NCBI GenBank assembly: GCA_964558115.1
Contig: CAZLCI010000004.1
Span: forward strand, 1-57,688
Source of the DNA: UBA3496 sp964558115
GTDB lineage: Bacteria; UBA8248
Direction: 5' to 3'
Length of the DNA stretch: 57,688 nt
The translations under genes and the position numbers were made by a program. This document shows positions 34,094 to 43,097 of this stretch, in pieces. The notes below the pieces were generated by a model. That model was not told where the DNA came from, did no database searches, and was given only the letters and a program-made list of their open reading frames with translations. Every line of letters starts with the position of its first letter. Position 1 is the stretch's first letter.

Positions 34094-34271
34094 AGAAGAA
34101 ACTCCTTTGAGTAAATAAAAAAGGATTAAATAATTTACATTATCTATTTTTTCATAATAAATTACACTAATTCTAAGCTTCCTTAAAGCAAGGCAATTTA
34201 AATAATGTAATAGATAGTAATGAAGTAACATGTTTTGTTTTACAATCTATATAGATTCTAGGAGAAATTTT

Positions 34272-35030
34272 ATGTCGTTAAAAAAGAAAAGAATTTTAAT
34301 AACTGGAGCATCTGTAGGAATTGGTAGTGCAATAGCAAAACGCTTTGCTAAAGAAGGTGCAAATCTTTACCTTGTTGGTGGGAAAAATGAAAAAGCTCTA
34401 AATGAGACGATTGAAATTTGCAAAAAATTCAATGTCCAAGTATTGGGGGAGTGTTCTGATATTTCTGACCTTTCTTTAATTTCTTCATTGATGTCAAAAG
34501 CAATGAATTTCCTAGGGGGAATAGATATCTTGGTTAATTGTGCTGGATTAAGATGTAACAAACCAGCACACCAGGTAACAATCGAAGATGTAGAAACTAT
34601 ATTTAAAATCAATGTTATGAGTGCTTTTGCTTTAAGTAGTATAGCGGTTGATTATATGTTAGAAGAGAAAATTCAGGGTCAGATTTTAAATATAGGTTCT
34701 ACTTCTGGAGAGGCTGGAGTTGCTTACAACTCTCTCTATTGTGCTACGAAAGGTGCTATGCATCTTATGACGAAAGCTATGGCAGTTGAACTTGGATCAA
34801 AAGGAATTCGGGTTAATGTCCTAGCACCCGGGACAATCCTAAGTGAGGGTGTAGGGGGAAGGTTAGATAATGATCCGGAGAAGGCAAAACGTCTAATGAG
34901 TACTATTCCTTCAGGACGTTTTGGTAATCCGGATGAAGTGGCATCCTGTGCCGCATTTATGGTATCTGATGAGGCTGATTACATGAATGGCGCAGTTATT
35001 TTGCTTGATGGAGGAAGATTGAGTTGGTAG
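34272..35030 (+). CDS. Short-chain dehydrogenase/reductase (SDR)
   Basis: 252-residue classical SDR, NAD(P)-dependent alcohol/ketone oxidoreductase. TGASVGIG (11-18), VNCAG (88-92; the usual NNAG), Ser143-145 region NIGSTSG, Tyr156-x-x-x-Lys160 (YCATK), then VNVLAPGTI and NGAVILLDGG. All catalytic residues are present, unlike the family member at 25288. ATG 34272 has AGGAGAAA 7 nt upstream; an in-frame TTG-type start at 34230 is not supported by any RBS. The DUF188 gene follows 36 nt downstream. Confidence 0.89.
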   Translation: MSLKKKRILITGASVGIGSAIAKRFAKEGANLYLVGGKNEKALNETIEICKKFNVQVLGECSDISDLSLISSLMSKAMNFLGGIDILVNCAGLRCNKPAHQVTIEDVETIFKINVMSAFALSSIAVDYMLEEKIQGQILNIGSTSGEAGVAYNSLYCATKGAMHLMTKAMAVELGSKGIRVNVLAPGTILSEGVGGRLDNDPEKAKRLMSTIPSGRFGNPDEVASCAAFMVSDEADYMNGAVILLDGGRLSW

Positions 35031-35066
35031 TTTTTGAGAACTCAAAACGTTTTAGGAGTGGTCCTT

Positions 35067-35519
35067 ATGCAAATTTGGGTTGATGCAGATGCCTGTCCCA
35101 AATCCGTTAAAGAACTTATTTTTCGAGCAACCGAGAGACTAAGTGTAAATGCTGTTTTTGTTGCTAATAGTCCAATATATATCCCTCCTTCTAATTTTTT
35201 AGAAATCATTAATGTACCGAAAGATCCTGATGCTGCAGACAAATATATTATTCAGAATACAAAGAAAGAAGATCTTGTGATTACAGCCGATATCCCAATG
35301 GCTTCTGAGGTTTTAAAGAAGAAATCTTATGTAATAAGTCCGAGAGGCGAAGAGTTTACAGAAGAGAATATAGGAGAAAAAATTTCAACAAGAAATTTGA
35401 TGAGTGAATTAAGGACTTCGGGAATGGTTGGGGGAGGACCACCTCCTCTAAAAGGGAAAGATTTACAAAAATTTTCATCTGTTTTTGATAGAATTGTAAC
35501 TAAACTATTACAAACATAA
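35067..35519 (+). CDS. YaiI/YqxD (DUF188) family protein
   Basis: 150 residues beginning MQIWVDADACPKSVKELIFRA, the family's hallmark 'WVDADACP', followed by DAADKYIIQNTKKEDLVITADIPMA and the C-terminal VGGGPPPLKGKD. PIN-like fold with conserved aspartates; a nuclease role has been proposed but not shown. Start ATG 35067 (AGGAGTGG 6 nt upstream) is preferred over an upstream in-frame codon at 35034. Follows the SDR closely. Confidence 0.88.
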   Translation: MQIWVDADACPKSVKELIFRATERLSVNAVFVANSPIYIPPSNFLEIINVPKDPDAADKYIIQNTKKEDLVITADIPMASEVLKKKSYVISPRGEEFTEENIGEKISTRNLMSELRTSGMVGGGPPPLKGKDLQKFSSVFDRIVTKLLQT

Positions 35520-35556
35520 TTTTTTTAACTCATTACGTTCTGTAAGGAAGTATGAA

Positions 35557-36162
35557 ATGCAAAATAGCAATAAATTTTTTATTCTTTTTATTTTATTGTT
35601 GGTAATTTTTAGTGTGTTTTATCTTTTTAGTTCTAATAAAAAAAAAATAAGAGCAGAAAAAGAAAAGATTTCGTTACAAATGTTATTGAAAAAGTCTAAG
35701 ATAAAACTTACTCAAAATCAAAAAAAGGAAATTAAATGCCTTGCTACTAATGTGTACTTTGAGGCAAGGAATCAGAACCTTAAAGCTAAGGTAGCTGTAG
35801 CTCTTACAACTTTAAATAGAATGAGATTACCTGAGTTCCCATCTACAATTTGCAAAGTTGTTAAGGAGGGGCCTGTATATCCTTATAAAAAAAGTCTTCC
35901 TCGGAGGCATAAATGCCAATTTTCTTGGTATTGTGATGGAAAATCTGATCAAATTCAGTTAGCTAATCCAAAAGAGAAGAAAGCTTGGGGGAATTGTTTT
36001 GAAATTTCGAGAAATCTTTTTTTAAATAGATCTGAATTCTTAGATTTCACAAACGGCGCTACTCATTATCATGCAGATTATGTTATTCCTAAATGGGCTT
36101 CAGATGAACATATTTTATTTCTTGAGAAATTTGGTACTCATCTATTTTATAAGTATAAATGA
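35557..36162 (+). CDS. SleB/CwlJ-type cell-wall hydrolase, membrane-anchored
   Basis: 201 residues. An N-terminal hydrophobic segment (8-26) with a following basic stretch makes it an inner-membrane-anchored or exported protein. The hydrolase domain is clear: CLATNVYFEARNQNLKAKVAVALTTLNRM, STICKVVKEGPVYPY and CQFSWYCDGKSDQ match the cell-wall-hydrolase family (lytic-transglycosylase-like, catalytic Glu in YFEARN). In non-sporulating bacteria these proteins act in peptidoglycan turnover. ATG has AAGGAAGT about 6 nt upstream. Upstream neighbour is the DUF188 gene. Confidence 0.85.
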   Translation: MQNSNKFFILFILLLVIFSVFYLFSSNKKKIRAEKEKISLQMLLKKSKIKLTQNQKKEIKCLATNVYFEARNQNLKAKVAVALTTLNRMRLPEFPSTICKVVKEGPVYPYKKSLPRRHKCQFSWYCDGKSDQIQLANPKEKKAWGNCFEISRNLFLNRSEFLDFTNGATHYHADYVIPKWASDEHILFLEKFGTHLFYKYK

Positions 36163-36257
36163 GTGAAGAACTGTCTTTAGGGGTGTTATTTTTTATTTTT
36201 CCTTTATAATTGTTTTCAATTTTTTTATTTTCAAATTTAGTTTAGTTGGAGATTTAG

Positions 36258-37370
36258 ATGGTTTTAGATGTGGAAGCCGGAGATATACTTCCTGCTAAGG
36301 AAGCTATTGAAATAATGGATCAAGTTGATCTCGGCCCAACTATAGATGTTCCACCTATTCCAGAAGAAGCTTTTTCTGAAAATATACCGGAAGATGAAAA
36401 AGAGTTTTACAGGAATGAAATAAAGAGGCTGAAAGAAGAAAGAAATGCCCTGATTCTTTCGCATAATTATGTTCCTTCGGATATTCAGGAATTATCTGAT
36501 GTAGTAGGAGATTCTTTATTTTTGGCCCAACAAGGGGCAGATTCGGATGCTGATTATCTAATAGAAGCTACAGTATTATTTATGAATCAAATGTTAGCTG
36601 CTTTAAAGAAGTCTCATCAAACAGTACTAGCTCCTGATTTGGGTGCGCTTTGTTCTCTTGCTGCACATGCAGATGTATCTAAAATAAAAAAATGGAAGGA
36701 ACAGCACACAAATGGTGTAGTTATTAGCTATGTAAATACTTATTTAGAAGTAAAAGCCGAAAGTGATTTTTGTTGTGCTTCTGCTAATGCCGGTAAAGTA
36801 ACCTTGCATGTTCTTAAGAATACAAATTCTGAGCAGCCAATTTTATTTTTACCTGATGTTTTTTTGGGATTCTATGCAGCAAAACTTCTAGAAAGTGAAG
36901 GACATTCTCTTGATCGTTTGCATTTGATGATGGGTGCTTGCCATGTTCATGAACGTATACGTCCTCATCATGTTATGGAACAGCAAAAGGCACATCCAGA
37001 AGCAATTACTGTTGTTCATCCCGAATGTGGCTGTACAAGTGCGTGTATGCGACAAGTAAATGAGGGTGTTGTACCTGAAGACCTTCTTCAGTTTCGTTCT
37101 ACTCAGGGTATGATCAAGCTTGTTTCTGAGGTACCGCAAGATGAAGTAATTGTTGCTACCGAAGTTGGCAATTTACATCCTATGTCTAAAGCGGTTCCTG
37201 ACAAGACATTAATTCCTGCAAGTAAGGAAGCCCTCTGCTCTTATATGAAACAGAATACCCTTAAAAATTTGTATGAATGTCTTCGAGATTTGAAGTACGA
37301 AATAAATGTAGATGCAGAATTAGCAAAACGTGCCAGAATTCCTATAGAACGTATGTTAGAGATCGTCTAA
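36258..37370 (+). CDS. nadA: Quinolinate synthase (NadA)
   Basis: Condenses iminoaspartate and dihydroxyacetone phosphate to quinolinate in NAD synthesis, with a [4Fe-4S] cluster. ALILSHNYVPSDIQELSDVVGDSLFLA is the N-terminal signature; cluster cysteines are likely those in LGALCSLAAHADV, HPECGCTSAC and EALCSYM. VVHPECGCTSACMRQVN, TEVGNLHPMSKAVPDKTLIPAS and the C-terminal RMLEIV agree. 370 residues with an N-terminal extension of about 50. ATG has TTGGAG 9 nt upstream. It overlaps or abuts nadC; the two catalyse consecutive steps. nadB is not in the window. Confidence 0.93.
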   Translation: MVLDVEAGDILPAKEAIEIMDQVDLGPTIDVPPIPEEAFSENIPEDEKEFYRNEIKRLKEERNALILSHNYVPSDIQELSDVVGDSLFLAQQGADSDADYLIEATVLFMNQMLAALKKSHQTVLAPDLGALCSLAAHADVSKIKKWKEQHTNGVVISYVNTYLEVKAESDFCCASANAGKVTLHVLKNTNSEQPILFLPDVFLGFYAAKLLESEGHSLDRLHLMMGACHVHERIRPHHVMEQQKAHPEAITVVHPECGCTSACMRQVNEGVVPEDLLQFRSTQGMIKLVSEVPQDEVIVATEVGNLHPMSKAVPDKTLIPASKEALCSYMKQNTLKNLYECLRDLKYEINVDAELAKRARIPIERMLEIV

Positions 37371-38275
37371 TTGATCAAAAACAGGGTGAAAAAATAGATA
37401 TTCGTTCAAAGATTCGTGATTGGCTTTTAGAAGACTTTGGACAGGCCCAATTGCATTTTGATGTAAGCAAAGAGCCTTTCTGTGAGGCCGAACTTCGATC
37501 TAAATCCGAAGCTGTAATTTCTGGTTCAATTTTTATTCAAAACATTTTTGATATCACCCAAGAATTGTTAGGTTTTGGTGTGTCTGAGAAACCAGTTGTT
37601 AAATGGTTAAAGCAAGAAGGGGACACAGTGAATAATGGTGATTTGATTGCTCAAATTTTTGCTTGTAGCCAGACAATTTTAAAAGCAGAACGTACAGTTT
37701 TAAATTTACTATCTCATATGTCAGAAATTTCTACGTATACAAAAAAAGTACTTTGTTCGGCACTTGATTTTCCTGAAACATTTAAGGGAATTCTTGATAC
37801 GAGGAAGAATAGGCCTGGCTTACGTTATTTTGAAAAGTATGCGGTCAGAATAGGTGGCGGAATGAATCATCGTTTGGGTTTTTTTGACGGTGACATAATA
37901 AAGGATAATGATATAGTCGCTGCTGGTTCTATTGAGGCGGCTATAGATCAGAAGTTTGATTTTCGTTATATGACTGATATTCAGATAGAAGTTCAAACTT
38001 TCGAACAACTAGATCAAGTTTTGGAAGATGGGCGTGTGCATATGCTTCTTCTCGATAATATGGATTTGGATAATCTTAAAGATGCTGTTCAACGAATTCG
38101 TCGGGTAGGTTATGCGTCTATGACAAAAAAACCTTATATTCTTGAAGCGTCAGGAATTGGAAATTTGAATTTTTTAGAAGTTGCTTTAACTGGAGTCGAT
38201 TTTATATCGACAAGTAGTCTAGTTCGATCAGCTCCTCCTCTTGATTTTAATCTAAAAATAGTCAAATTAGCATAA
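37277..38275 (+). CDS. nadC: Nicotinate-nucleotide pyrophosphorylase, quinolinate phosphoribosyltransferase (NadC)
   Basis: Converts quinolinate to nicotinate mononucleotide. The family pattern is clear: FGQAQLHFDVSKE, AERTVLNLLSHMSEISTYT, GILDTRKNRPGLRYFEKYAV, GGGMNHRLGFFDGDIIKDND, MLLDNMDLDNLKDAV, LEASGIGNLN. The start is uncertain: the only canonical in-frame start is ATG 37277, a 94-nt overlap with nadA, whose first 31 residues look non-native; homology begins around residue 30, where an ATT codon overlaps the nadA stop (37370). Clearly coupled with nadA. Confidence 0.92.
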   Translation: MSSRFEVRNKCRCRISKTCQNSYRTYVRDRLIDQKQGEKIDIRSKIRDWLLEDFGQAQLHFDVSKEPFCEAELRSKSEAVISGSIFIQNIFDITQELLGFGVSEKPVVKWLKQEGDTVNNGDLIAQIFACSQTILKAERTVLNLLSHMSEISTYTKKVLCSALDFPETFKGILDTRKNRPGLRYFEKYAVRIGGGMNHRLGFFDGDIIKDNDIVAAGSIEAAIDQKFDFRYMTDIQIEVQTFEQLDQVLEDGRVHMLLLDNMDLDNLKDAVQRIRRVGYASMTKKPYILEASGIGNLNFLEVALTGVDFISTSSLVRSAPPLDFNLKIVKLA

Positions 38276-38473
38276 ATAAAATTGAATTTTATCGAAGAAT
38301 CAATTTTTCTTTCATGGTAAGGTTTTGAATATCTGATTAGTTATAATATCAATACCAATTATTTAATTTTGTGTTCATTAATTGAAAAAAATAGGTTCTA
38401 TGTCTAATATCGATGTATAAAAAAATTTGTCAGAATTTTATTAAATTTTGTTAATACAAACAGGAGAGTCGTG

Positions 38474-39682
38474 ATGGGTGATTGGGGATTGATGGGAGTA
38501 GATTGGGAACAGCGGATTGATTACGATCGTTTGCGTAAGGAGCGTTTACAAAAAGCAAAAGACGCACTTGCCTCTTCAGAAGCAGACGTTTTGTTTGTTT
38601 TTCGAACAGAAGATTGTAGATATTTAACAGGATTTCGGTCTCATTTACATCCTACTGCATCTTTAGGAATGGCTGCATGTGTACTTGCAAAAGGCGGTGA
38701 TCCATATCTATTTAGTATGGATAATGACCATGCGCACTTAAGAATGCAATGGCTTGATGAAGAACAAATCCAGCCTCGTGCAAATCTTCGAGATATTTCA
38801 GCTGTTAAAGAATGGGCAGAGAGAGTAAAGGGATTAATTGGAGATAATCTCGATGGAAAAACAATTGGTGTTGATTTATGGTCACCTGCCATTGAAGAGA
38901 GACTCCGTGAAGCTTTTCCAAAATCAAAATTTATAGATGGTTACGAAGTCTTGATGAAAGCTAAGATAACTAAAACCGTAGACGAGATATCTTGTCTTAA
39001 AGCAGCTACTTTTATAACAGAAGCGGCTTTTGAAGACGGTATCGATTATTTAAGACCTGGGGTGCGCGAATGCGAAGTTCTCGCAGTTATGTGGCACAGA
39101 ATGACAGCTTTGGGTAGTGAATGGACTCAATGTGCAAATATTATTTGTTCAGGCCCTTATACAGCTCCTTATAGAAGACTTACTTCCGACCGTATTATCA
39201 GGAAAGGAGATATGGTGATAATGGATGTGGGAGGATGTTTCAATGGTTATTGGGGAGATTTTACAAGAACATGGGTGTGTGGAGATATAATGCCAACAGA
39301 GGAACAAATAGATTTACATATGAAATGTTACAATGCAGTTTGGGATTCATGTGCTGCATCAAAACTTGGAAATACCACTTTAGATGTATATCAGGCAGCA
39401 GAACCTTATGTTCTAGACAGTCTTGGACATGGTTCAGGTACAAATCCTTGGGAACTTCCTTACTTTAGTCCCGCTGCGTATGAGGATCCTATGCCACTTG
39501 AAGTAGGAATGACTTATAATTTAGAGCCATATGCCGGAAAACCTGGTATTGGTGGATTTAGATTAGAAAATAATTTGGTTGTTACAGAAGGAGAACCTGA
39601 TGTATATACTCCTTACCCATATGATGAAAGATTAGTTACGGATGTACATCCACTTGATACTACTACTGGAAGGACTAGATAA
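38474..39682 (+). CDS. M24-family metallopeptidase (Xaa-Pro dipeptidase/creatinase-like)
   Basis: 402 residues: N-terminal creatinase-type domain (1-160) and C-terminal pita-bread domain. Metal ligands: Asp in IMDVGGCFNGYWGDFTRTW (two Asp), His in LGHGSG, Glu in YNLEPYAG and Glu in FRLENNLVV. Members include prolidases, ectoine hydrolase and creatinase, so the substrate may be a non-peptide amide. I chose ATG 38474 (AGGAG 7 nt upstream) over GTG 38471. The sulfurtransferase gene begins 13 nt after the stop. Confidence 0.88.
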   Translation: MGDWGLMGVDWEQRIDYDRLRKERLQKAKDALASSEADVLFVFRTEDCRYLTGFRSHLHPTASLGMAACVLAKGGDPYLFSMDNDHAHLRMQWLDEEQIQPRANLRDISAVKEWAERVKGLIGDNLDGKTIGVDLWSPAIEERLREAFPKSKFIDGYEVLMKAKITKTVDEISCLKAATFITEAAFEDGIDYLRPGVRECEVLAVMWHRMTALGSEWTQCANIICSGPYTAPYRRLTSDRIIRKGDMVIMDVGGCFNGYWGDFTRTWVCGDIMPTEEQIDLHMKCYNAVWDSCAASKLGNTTLDVYQAAEPYVLDSLGHGSGTNPWELPYFSPAAYEDPMPLEVGMTYNLEPYAGKPGIGGFRLENNLVVTEGEPDVYTPYPYDERLVTDVHPLDTTTGRTR

Positions 39683-39695
39683 GAAAAGGACAAAA

Positions 39696-40544
39696 ATGGA
39701 GAGTTCAATTTTTTCAGAAATAGTTTCCACTGAGTGGTTGAATGAAAACTTGACTGATCAAAACCTTAAAGTAGTTCAGGTTTCATTTGGAAATGACGAT
39801 TCAGAGTTTGAAAAGGAACATATCCAAGGTTCCGTTTGGTGGTATTGGAAATCAGTTCTTTGGCATGAAACTGATAGGTCTTTTCCTTCACCAGAAGATT
39901 TGGCTATACGTTTAGGCACTTTTGGAATTGATTCAGAGACCACAGTCGTCCTATATGGGGATCCTGTACAATTTGGAACCTATGCGTATTGGGTTCTCAG
40001 AATGTGTGGTCATCAGAAAGTTTGTATTCTTGATGGTGGACTAAAAAAATGGAAAGCTGAAGGTAGACCACTTACGGATATCCAATCGCAATATGAGGAG
40101 AAAATGAACTCTTCTTTTGATGAGTTGAGTTCGTTTTCTGTTGGCAGAGAAAATGTTTTGGAGAATTTAGCATCTTCGGATCGTTTGTTGTTAGATGTCA
40201 GATCTTTCGAAGAATATAATGGTGAGCGTGTCATGCCACCTCCTGGGTTTGATCATGGTGCTGAGAGAACCGGGAGAATACCTGGAGCAACTCATCTTTT
40301 TTATGGTCAATTGATAAATGAGGATGGTACTTTCAAAGAGAATCAAGAATTACGTAGCGTCGTAGAACCGATTTGTGGTTCTTCTGATAATGATAAAGAG
40401 ATAGTTATTTATTGTAGACTCAGTCATAGAGCTACATTAGTATGGTTTGCGATGGTGTTTATTTTAGGATATACAAATGTGCAGGTTTATGATGGTTCAT
40501 GGACTGAATGGGGCAGTATAGTTGGATTTCCTATAGAAAAATAA
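39696..40544 (+). CDS. Thiosulfate/3-mercaptopyruvate sulfurtransferase (two rhodanese domains)
   Basis: 282 residues with two rhodanese domains (about 10-125 and 155-280). The first is inactive (HIQGSVWWYWKSVLW, no catalytic Cys); the second has LLLDVRSFEEYNGE and the active loop IVIYCRLSHRATL with the catalytic Cys in CRLSHR. Transfers sulfane sulfur. Start ATG 39696 with AAAAGGA 5 nt upstream. A role linked to the M24 peptidase upstream is unclear. Confidence 0.87.
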   Translation: MESSIFSEIVSTEWLNENLTDQNLKVVQVSFGNDDSEFEKEHIQGSVWWYWKSVLWHETDRSFPSPEDLAIRLGTFGIDSETTVVLYGDPVQFGTYAYWVLRMCGHQKVCILDGGLKKWKAEGRPLTDIQSQYEEKMNSSFDELSSFSVGRENVLENLASSDRLLLDVRSFEEYNGERVMPPPGFDHGAERTGRIPGATHLFYGQLINEDGTFKENQELRSVVEPICGSSDNDKEIVIYCRLSHRATLVWFAMVFILGYTNVQVYDGSWTEWGSIVGFPIEK

Positions 40545-40563
40545 ACTTAAAAAAGAAATTCTT

Positions 40564-41535
40564 TTAGTTAATTTGATTTTTTGGTTTTCTTCTTAAAAGT
40601 ACTCTTCTCACTTCTTCAGCAGCCTTTTGACGAAGTTCGTTTTGTGCATTTGTACTGTACCATGCACTATGTGGAGTAATAATACAATTATCTAGTGTAA
40701 GTAGTTTATTCGTTTTCTTAGGCGGTTCTTCTGTAAGTACATCAAGCGAAGCGGCACGAATATTCCGTTTTTTAAGAGAATTATACAAATCAGTTTCATT
40801 AATTAACTCACCTCTTGCAACATTTATTATGACTGCATCTTTTTTCATCAAAGAAAGTGTTTTTTTTTGGATAATCTCTTTCGTCTTTTTTGTATAGGGA
40901 GCATGAAGGGATAAGTAATCTGCTTTCTTTAGTAATTGTTGTAAAGTCACTTTTTGCGCCTTTAATTTTTTGAAAACTGAATCATCTGTAAATGGATCGA
41001 AAGCAATCAAGTTCATTCCAAAAGCAGAGGCTTTTTTTGCAAGAGCAGCTCCAATTCTTCCAATACCGAGAATACCTAAGATAGATTCTTTCAAAGGATA
41101 TATTGGTCTAATATTTGAAATACCCCAGTTTCCAGATAAAACTTCATCCTTAGCTATTTGAAGTTTTCTTGCATAATATAAAATAAAAGACATTGCATGA
41201 TCTGACACTTCGTCTACACAATAATCGGGAACATAAGTGACAATGATTCCCATCTTCTTTGCTGTTATTTTATCAATATTGTCAGTTCCTACACCGGCTC
41301 TAGAAATGATTCTACATTTTTTTAAAGATTTTATAACTTTTTCTGTCAGATCACATATAGAACCTACTATGATAGCGTCAGCACCATCACATAATTTGAT
41401 AAGTTCGGATTCAGTTTTTCCTATTCCTTCGTTTATTTTGCAGCCTATTGGACTTAAAATATCATTTTCTATAGTTAATGCACCAAATCTAGCTCCAACT
41501 ACGGCAACTTTATGTTTATAATTGTTTTTTTTCAA
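40564..41535 (-). CDS. D-2-hydroxyacid dehydrogenase (phosphoglycerate-dehydrogenase-like)
   Basis: 323-residue NAD-dependent dehydrogenase. Rossmann motif LGIGRIGAALAKKASAFGM; catalytic Arg in SRAGVGTDNID (near 80), the substrate-loop INVARGELINETDLYNSLKK, Glu in DVLTEEPP and His in ITPHSAWYS. Substrates are 2-oxo/2-hydroxy acids. Start TTG 41535 with GAGGAAAT about 7 nt upstream. It lies downstream of the ferredoxin terminator, so it is a separate unit; convergent with the sulfurtransferase. Confidence 0.88.
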   Translation of the reverse strand: MKKNNYKHKVAVVGARFGALTIENDILSPIGCKINEGIGKTESELIKLCDGADAIIVGSICDLTEKVIKSLKKCRIISRAGVGTDNIDKITAKKMGIIVTYVPDYCVDEVSDHAMSFILYYARKLQIAKDEVLSGNWGISNIRPIYPLKESILGILGIGRIGAALAKKASAFGMNLIAFDPFTDDSVFKKLKAQKVTLQQLLKKADYLSLHAPYTKKTKEIIQKKTLSLMKKDAVIINVARGELINETDLYNSLKKRNIRAASLDVLTEEPPKKTNKLLTLDNCIITPHSAWYSTNAQNELRQKAAEEVRRVLLRRKPKNQIN

Positions 41536-41597
41536 AGTGATTTCCTCAAATTGGCTTAATATAGTTCCAGGTTAAGATGTAATCCTAGTAAATATAT

Positions 41598-41636
41598 AAA
41601 AAAAACCGTGATTCAAATGGAATCACGGTTTTTTTA
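41598..41636 (-). terminator. Rho-independent terminator downstream of the ferredoxin gene
   Basis: Stem CCGTGATTC (41606-41614) / GAATCACGG (41620-41628), loop AAATG, with A-run (41598-41605) on the left and T-run (41629-41635) on the right. For the minus-strand ferredoxin this gives a stem followed by eight U; the symmetric runs make it bidirectional. Confidence 0.85.
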
Positions 41637-41648
41637 TAATTCAGATAC

Positions 41649-41960
41649 TTATCTCAATTTATTGTCTGTTCTTTTCGGTGGGTCATTAGCTGCTCTGGGC
41701 TCTACAGGGTCATTACTACTAAAGTCAGGAGCAAGATCAGCATTTATTTGTGTCCATTCTGGATCATCATCTTCTGTCTCTAAAATGGCATCAATTGGAC
41801 ACTCTGGAAGACATACACCACAATCGATACATTCTTCCGGGTCTATAATCATGAAAGCTTGATCTTGATAATCTCCAGGATGAATGCAATCTACAGGGCA
41901 TACATCTACACAGGTTGCATAGCGTTCCCCAAGGCATTTTTCGCCGATAACAAAAGTCAT
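41649..41960 (-). CDS. 7Fe/8Fe ferredoxin (FdxA-like)
   Basis: 103 residues. N-terminal half has Cys9, Cys17, Cys21 and Cys25 (CLGERYATCVDVCPVDC), the pattern of a [3Fe-4S] plus [4Fe-4S] ferredoxin where the second cysteine of the first CxxC is missing; Cys44, 47, 50 and 54 (CIDCGVCLPECP) form the second cluster motif. The C-terminal tail (ETEDDDPEW onward) is the usual FdxA extension. Electron carrier in the cytoplasm. ATG has AAGGAG about 7 nt upstream. Flanked by a strong terminator, so monocistronic. Confidence 0.93.
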   Translation of the reverse strand: MTFVIGEKCLGERYATCVDVCPVDCIHPGDYQDQAFMIIDPEECIDCGVCLPECPIDAILETEDDDPEWTQINADLAPDFSSNDPVEPRAANDPPKRTDNKLR

Positions 41961-42093
41961 GTATCATCTCCTTGAAAATCAATGGCGGTAAGCTTAAAAA
42001 AACCAAAAACTAATGTGGTTGATGCTAACAGAGCGTTGAATATGAAATCAAGGGCATAATTTATTTTTTTGTTTTTTACATTTATTTATTTTA

Positions 42094-42981
42094 TTAATAA
42101 AGATCTACTAGCCTAGAAGGATTTTCTTGTACCATTAAACGTATTTCTTTACTCTTTAAGCCTATTCTAAGCATAGATGCGATAAACATACGTAACATTT
42201 CAGGTGGTGGTGGATTCCAGTCTAACTGAGCATCTGTTGTCATGAGACATCTATGAGGACCAATTTTTTTCGCGGTTTTTGCGATTAATTTTGGGTCAAG
42301 ACCTTGCCACATAGGGAATGCAGATATCCAGGTAAATTCAATGAAATAACCTAAGTTTGAAACTTCTAATAGTTGTTCATCAGTTGCCCCGATAATCGAA
42401 AGAATTGGATGTGTGAAAATAAATTTTCTTAATCCAATTTTATTCGCTCGTTTTGCTAATGCGACTCCTTCATCAGCAGATAAATGTCCTGTAGCTATAG
42501 CGACATTTGCATCTCTTGCAATTTCTAGAACACCATTAACGTCTTCTGTTATTTCTCCGTCTTTATCGAAAATGTTTAAATTATTTTTTGGAGGAGATTG
42601 TTTATATGCGGCCTGAATTTGTTTGCTATAAGCACCTTTTTTAATGTCATTTTTTGAAGTATAAGTTGGCATCCAGATAATTTTAGCTCCAAGTCTTGTT
42701 GCACTCTCTGCTGCAAATGGTGAGATTCCACCTACATTTGAATTTAGAACTATGGAGCCGATCGCATTAAAATCTTTGTAAACTTGGTTAATCAAATTTG
42801 CTTGTGCCATAGTAGGCCATAGATGGCTTTTCATAACAAACCCTCTCATGCCAGCTTTTAATGCAAGTTCTGCCCATTCATGATCTCTAACTCTACCCGG
42901 TTCTTCTAAAAAAACTTGTGGGAAAATATGAGCGTGAAGATCAATTGAACCCTCTAGTAATTCATCTGCTTCAGTTCTCAT
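42094..42981 (-). CDS. DUF6282-like amidohydrolase-fold protein
   Basis: 295 residues with an N-terminal SIDLHAHIFPQVF (His16-x-His18), the metal-binding H-x-H of amidohydrolase-type TIM barrels. Other conserved histidines lie in VMKSHLWP, ATGHLSADEG and FTHPI, and an Asp in LMTTDAQLDW, which completes the expected metal set. The family has no assigned reaction. ATG has AGAGG about 7 nt upstream. Divergent from the D-threonine-aldolase-like gene. Confidence 0.8.
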   Translation of the reverse strand: MRTEADELLEGSIDLHAHIFPQVFLEEPGRVRDHEWAELALKAGMRGFVMKSHLWPTMAQANLINQVYKDFNAIGSIVLNSNVGGISPFAAESATRLGAKIIWMPTYTSKNDIKKGAYSKQIQAAYKQSPPKNNLNIFDKDGEITEDVNGVLEIARDANVAIATGHLSADEGVALAKRANKIGLRKFIFTHPILSIIGATDEQLLEVSNLGYFIEFTWISAFPMWQGLDPKLIAKTAKKIGPHRCLMTTDAQLDWNPPPPEMLRMFIASMLRIGLKSKEIRLMVQENPSRLVDLY

Positions 42982-43097
42982 TTGTATTCCTCTTTTAAAA
43001 ATATATTTCGTATAATAATGCTCTATGGTGTTTTTTTGAGCAAGTATATAAAATTAAAGGCCCATTTTAAACTTTATAAATTTCAGAGGTATTTTTT

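Noticed and set aside
34094..34231. 46-residue N-terminal extension of the DapA-family gene
   Set aside because: AT-rich, no homology; the internal ATG 34093 has a strong ribosome-binding site.
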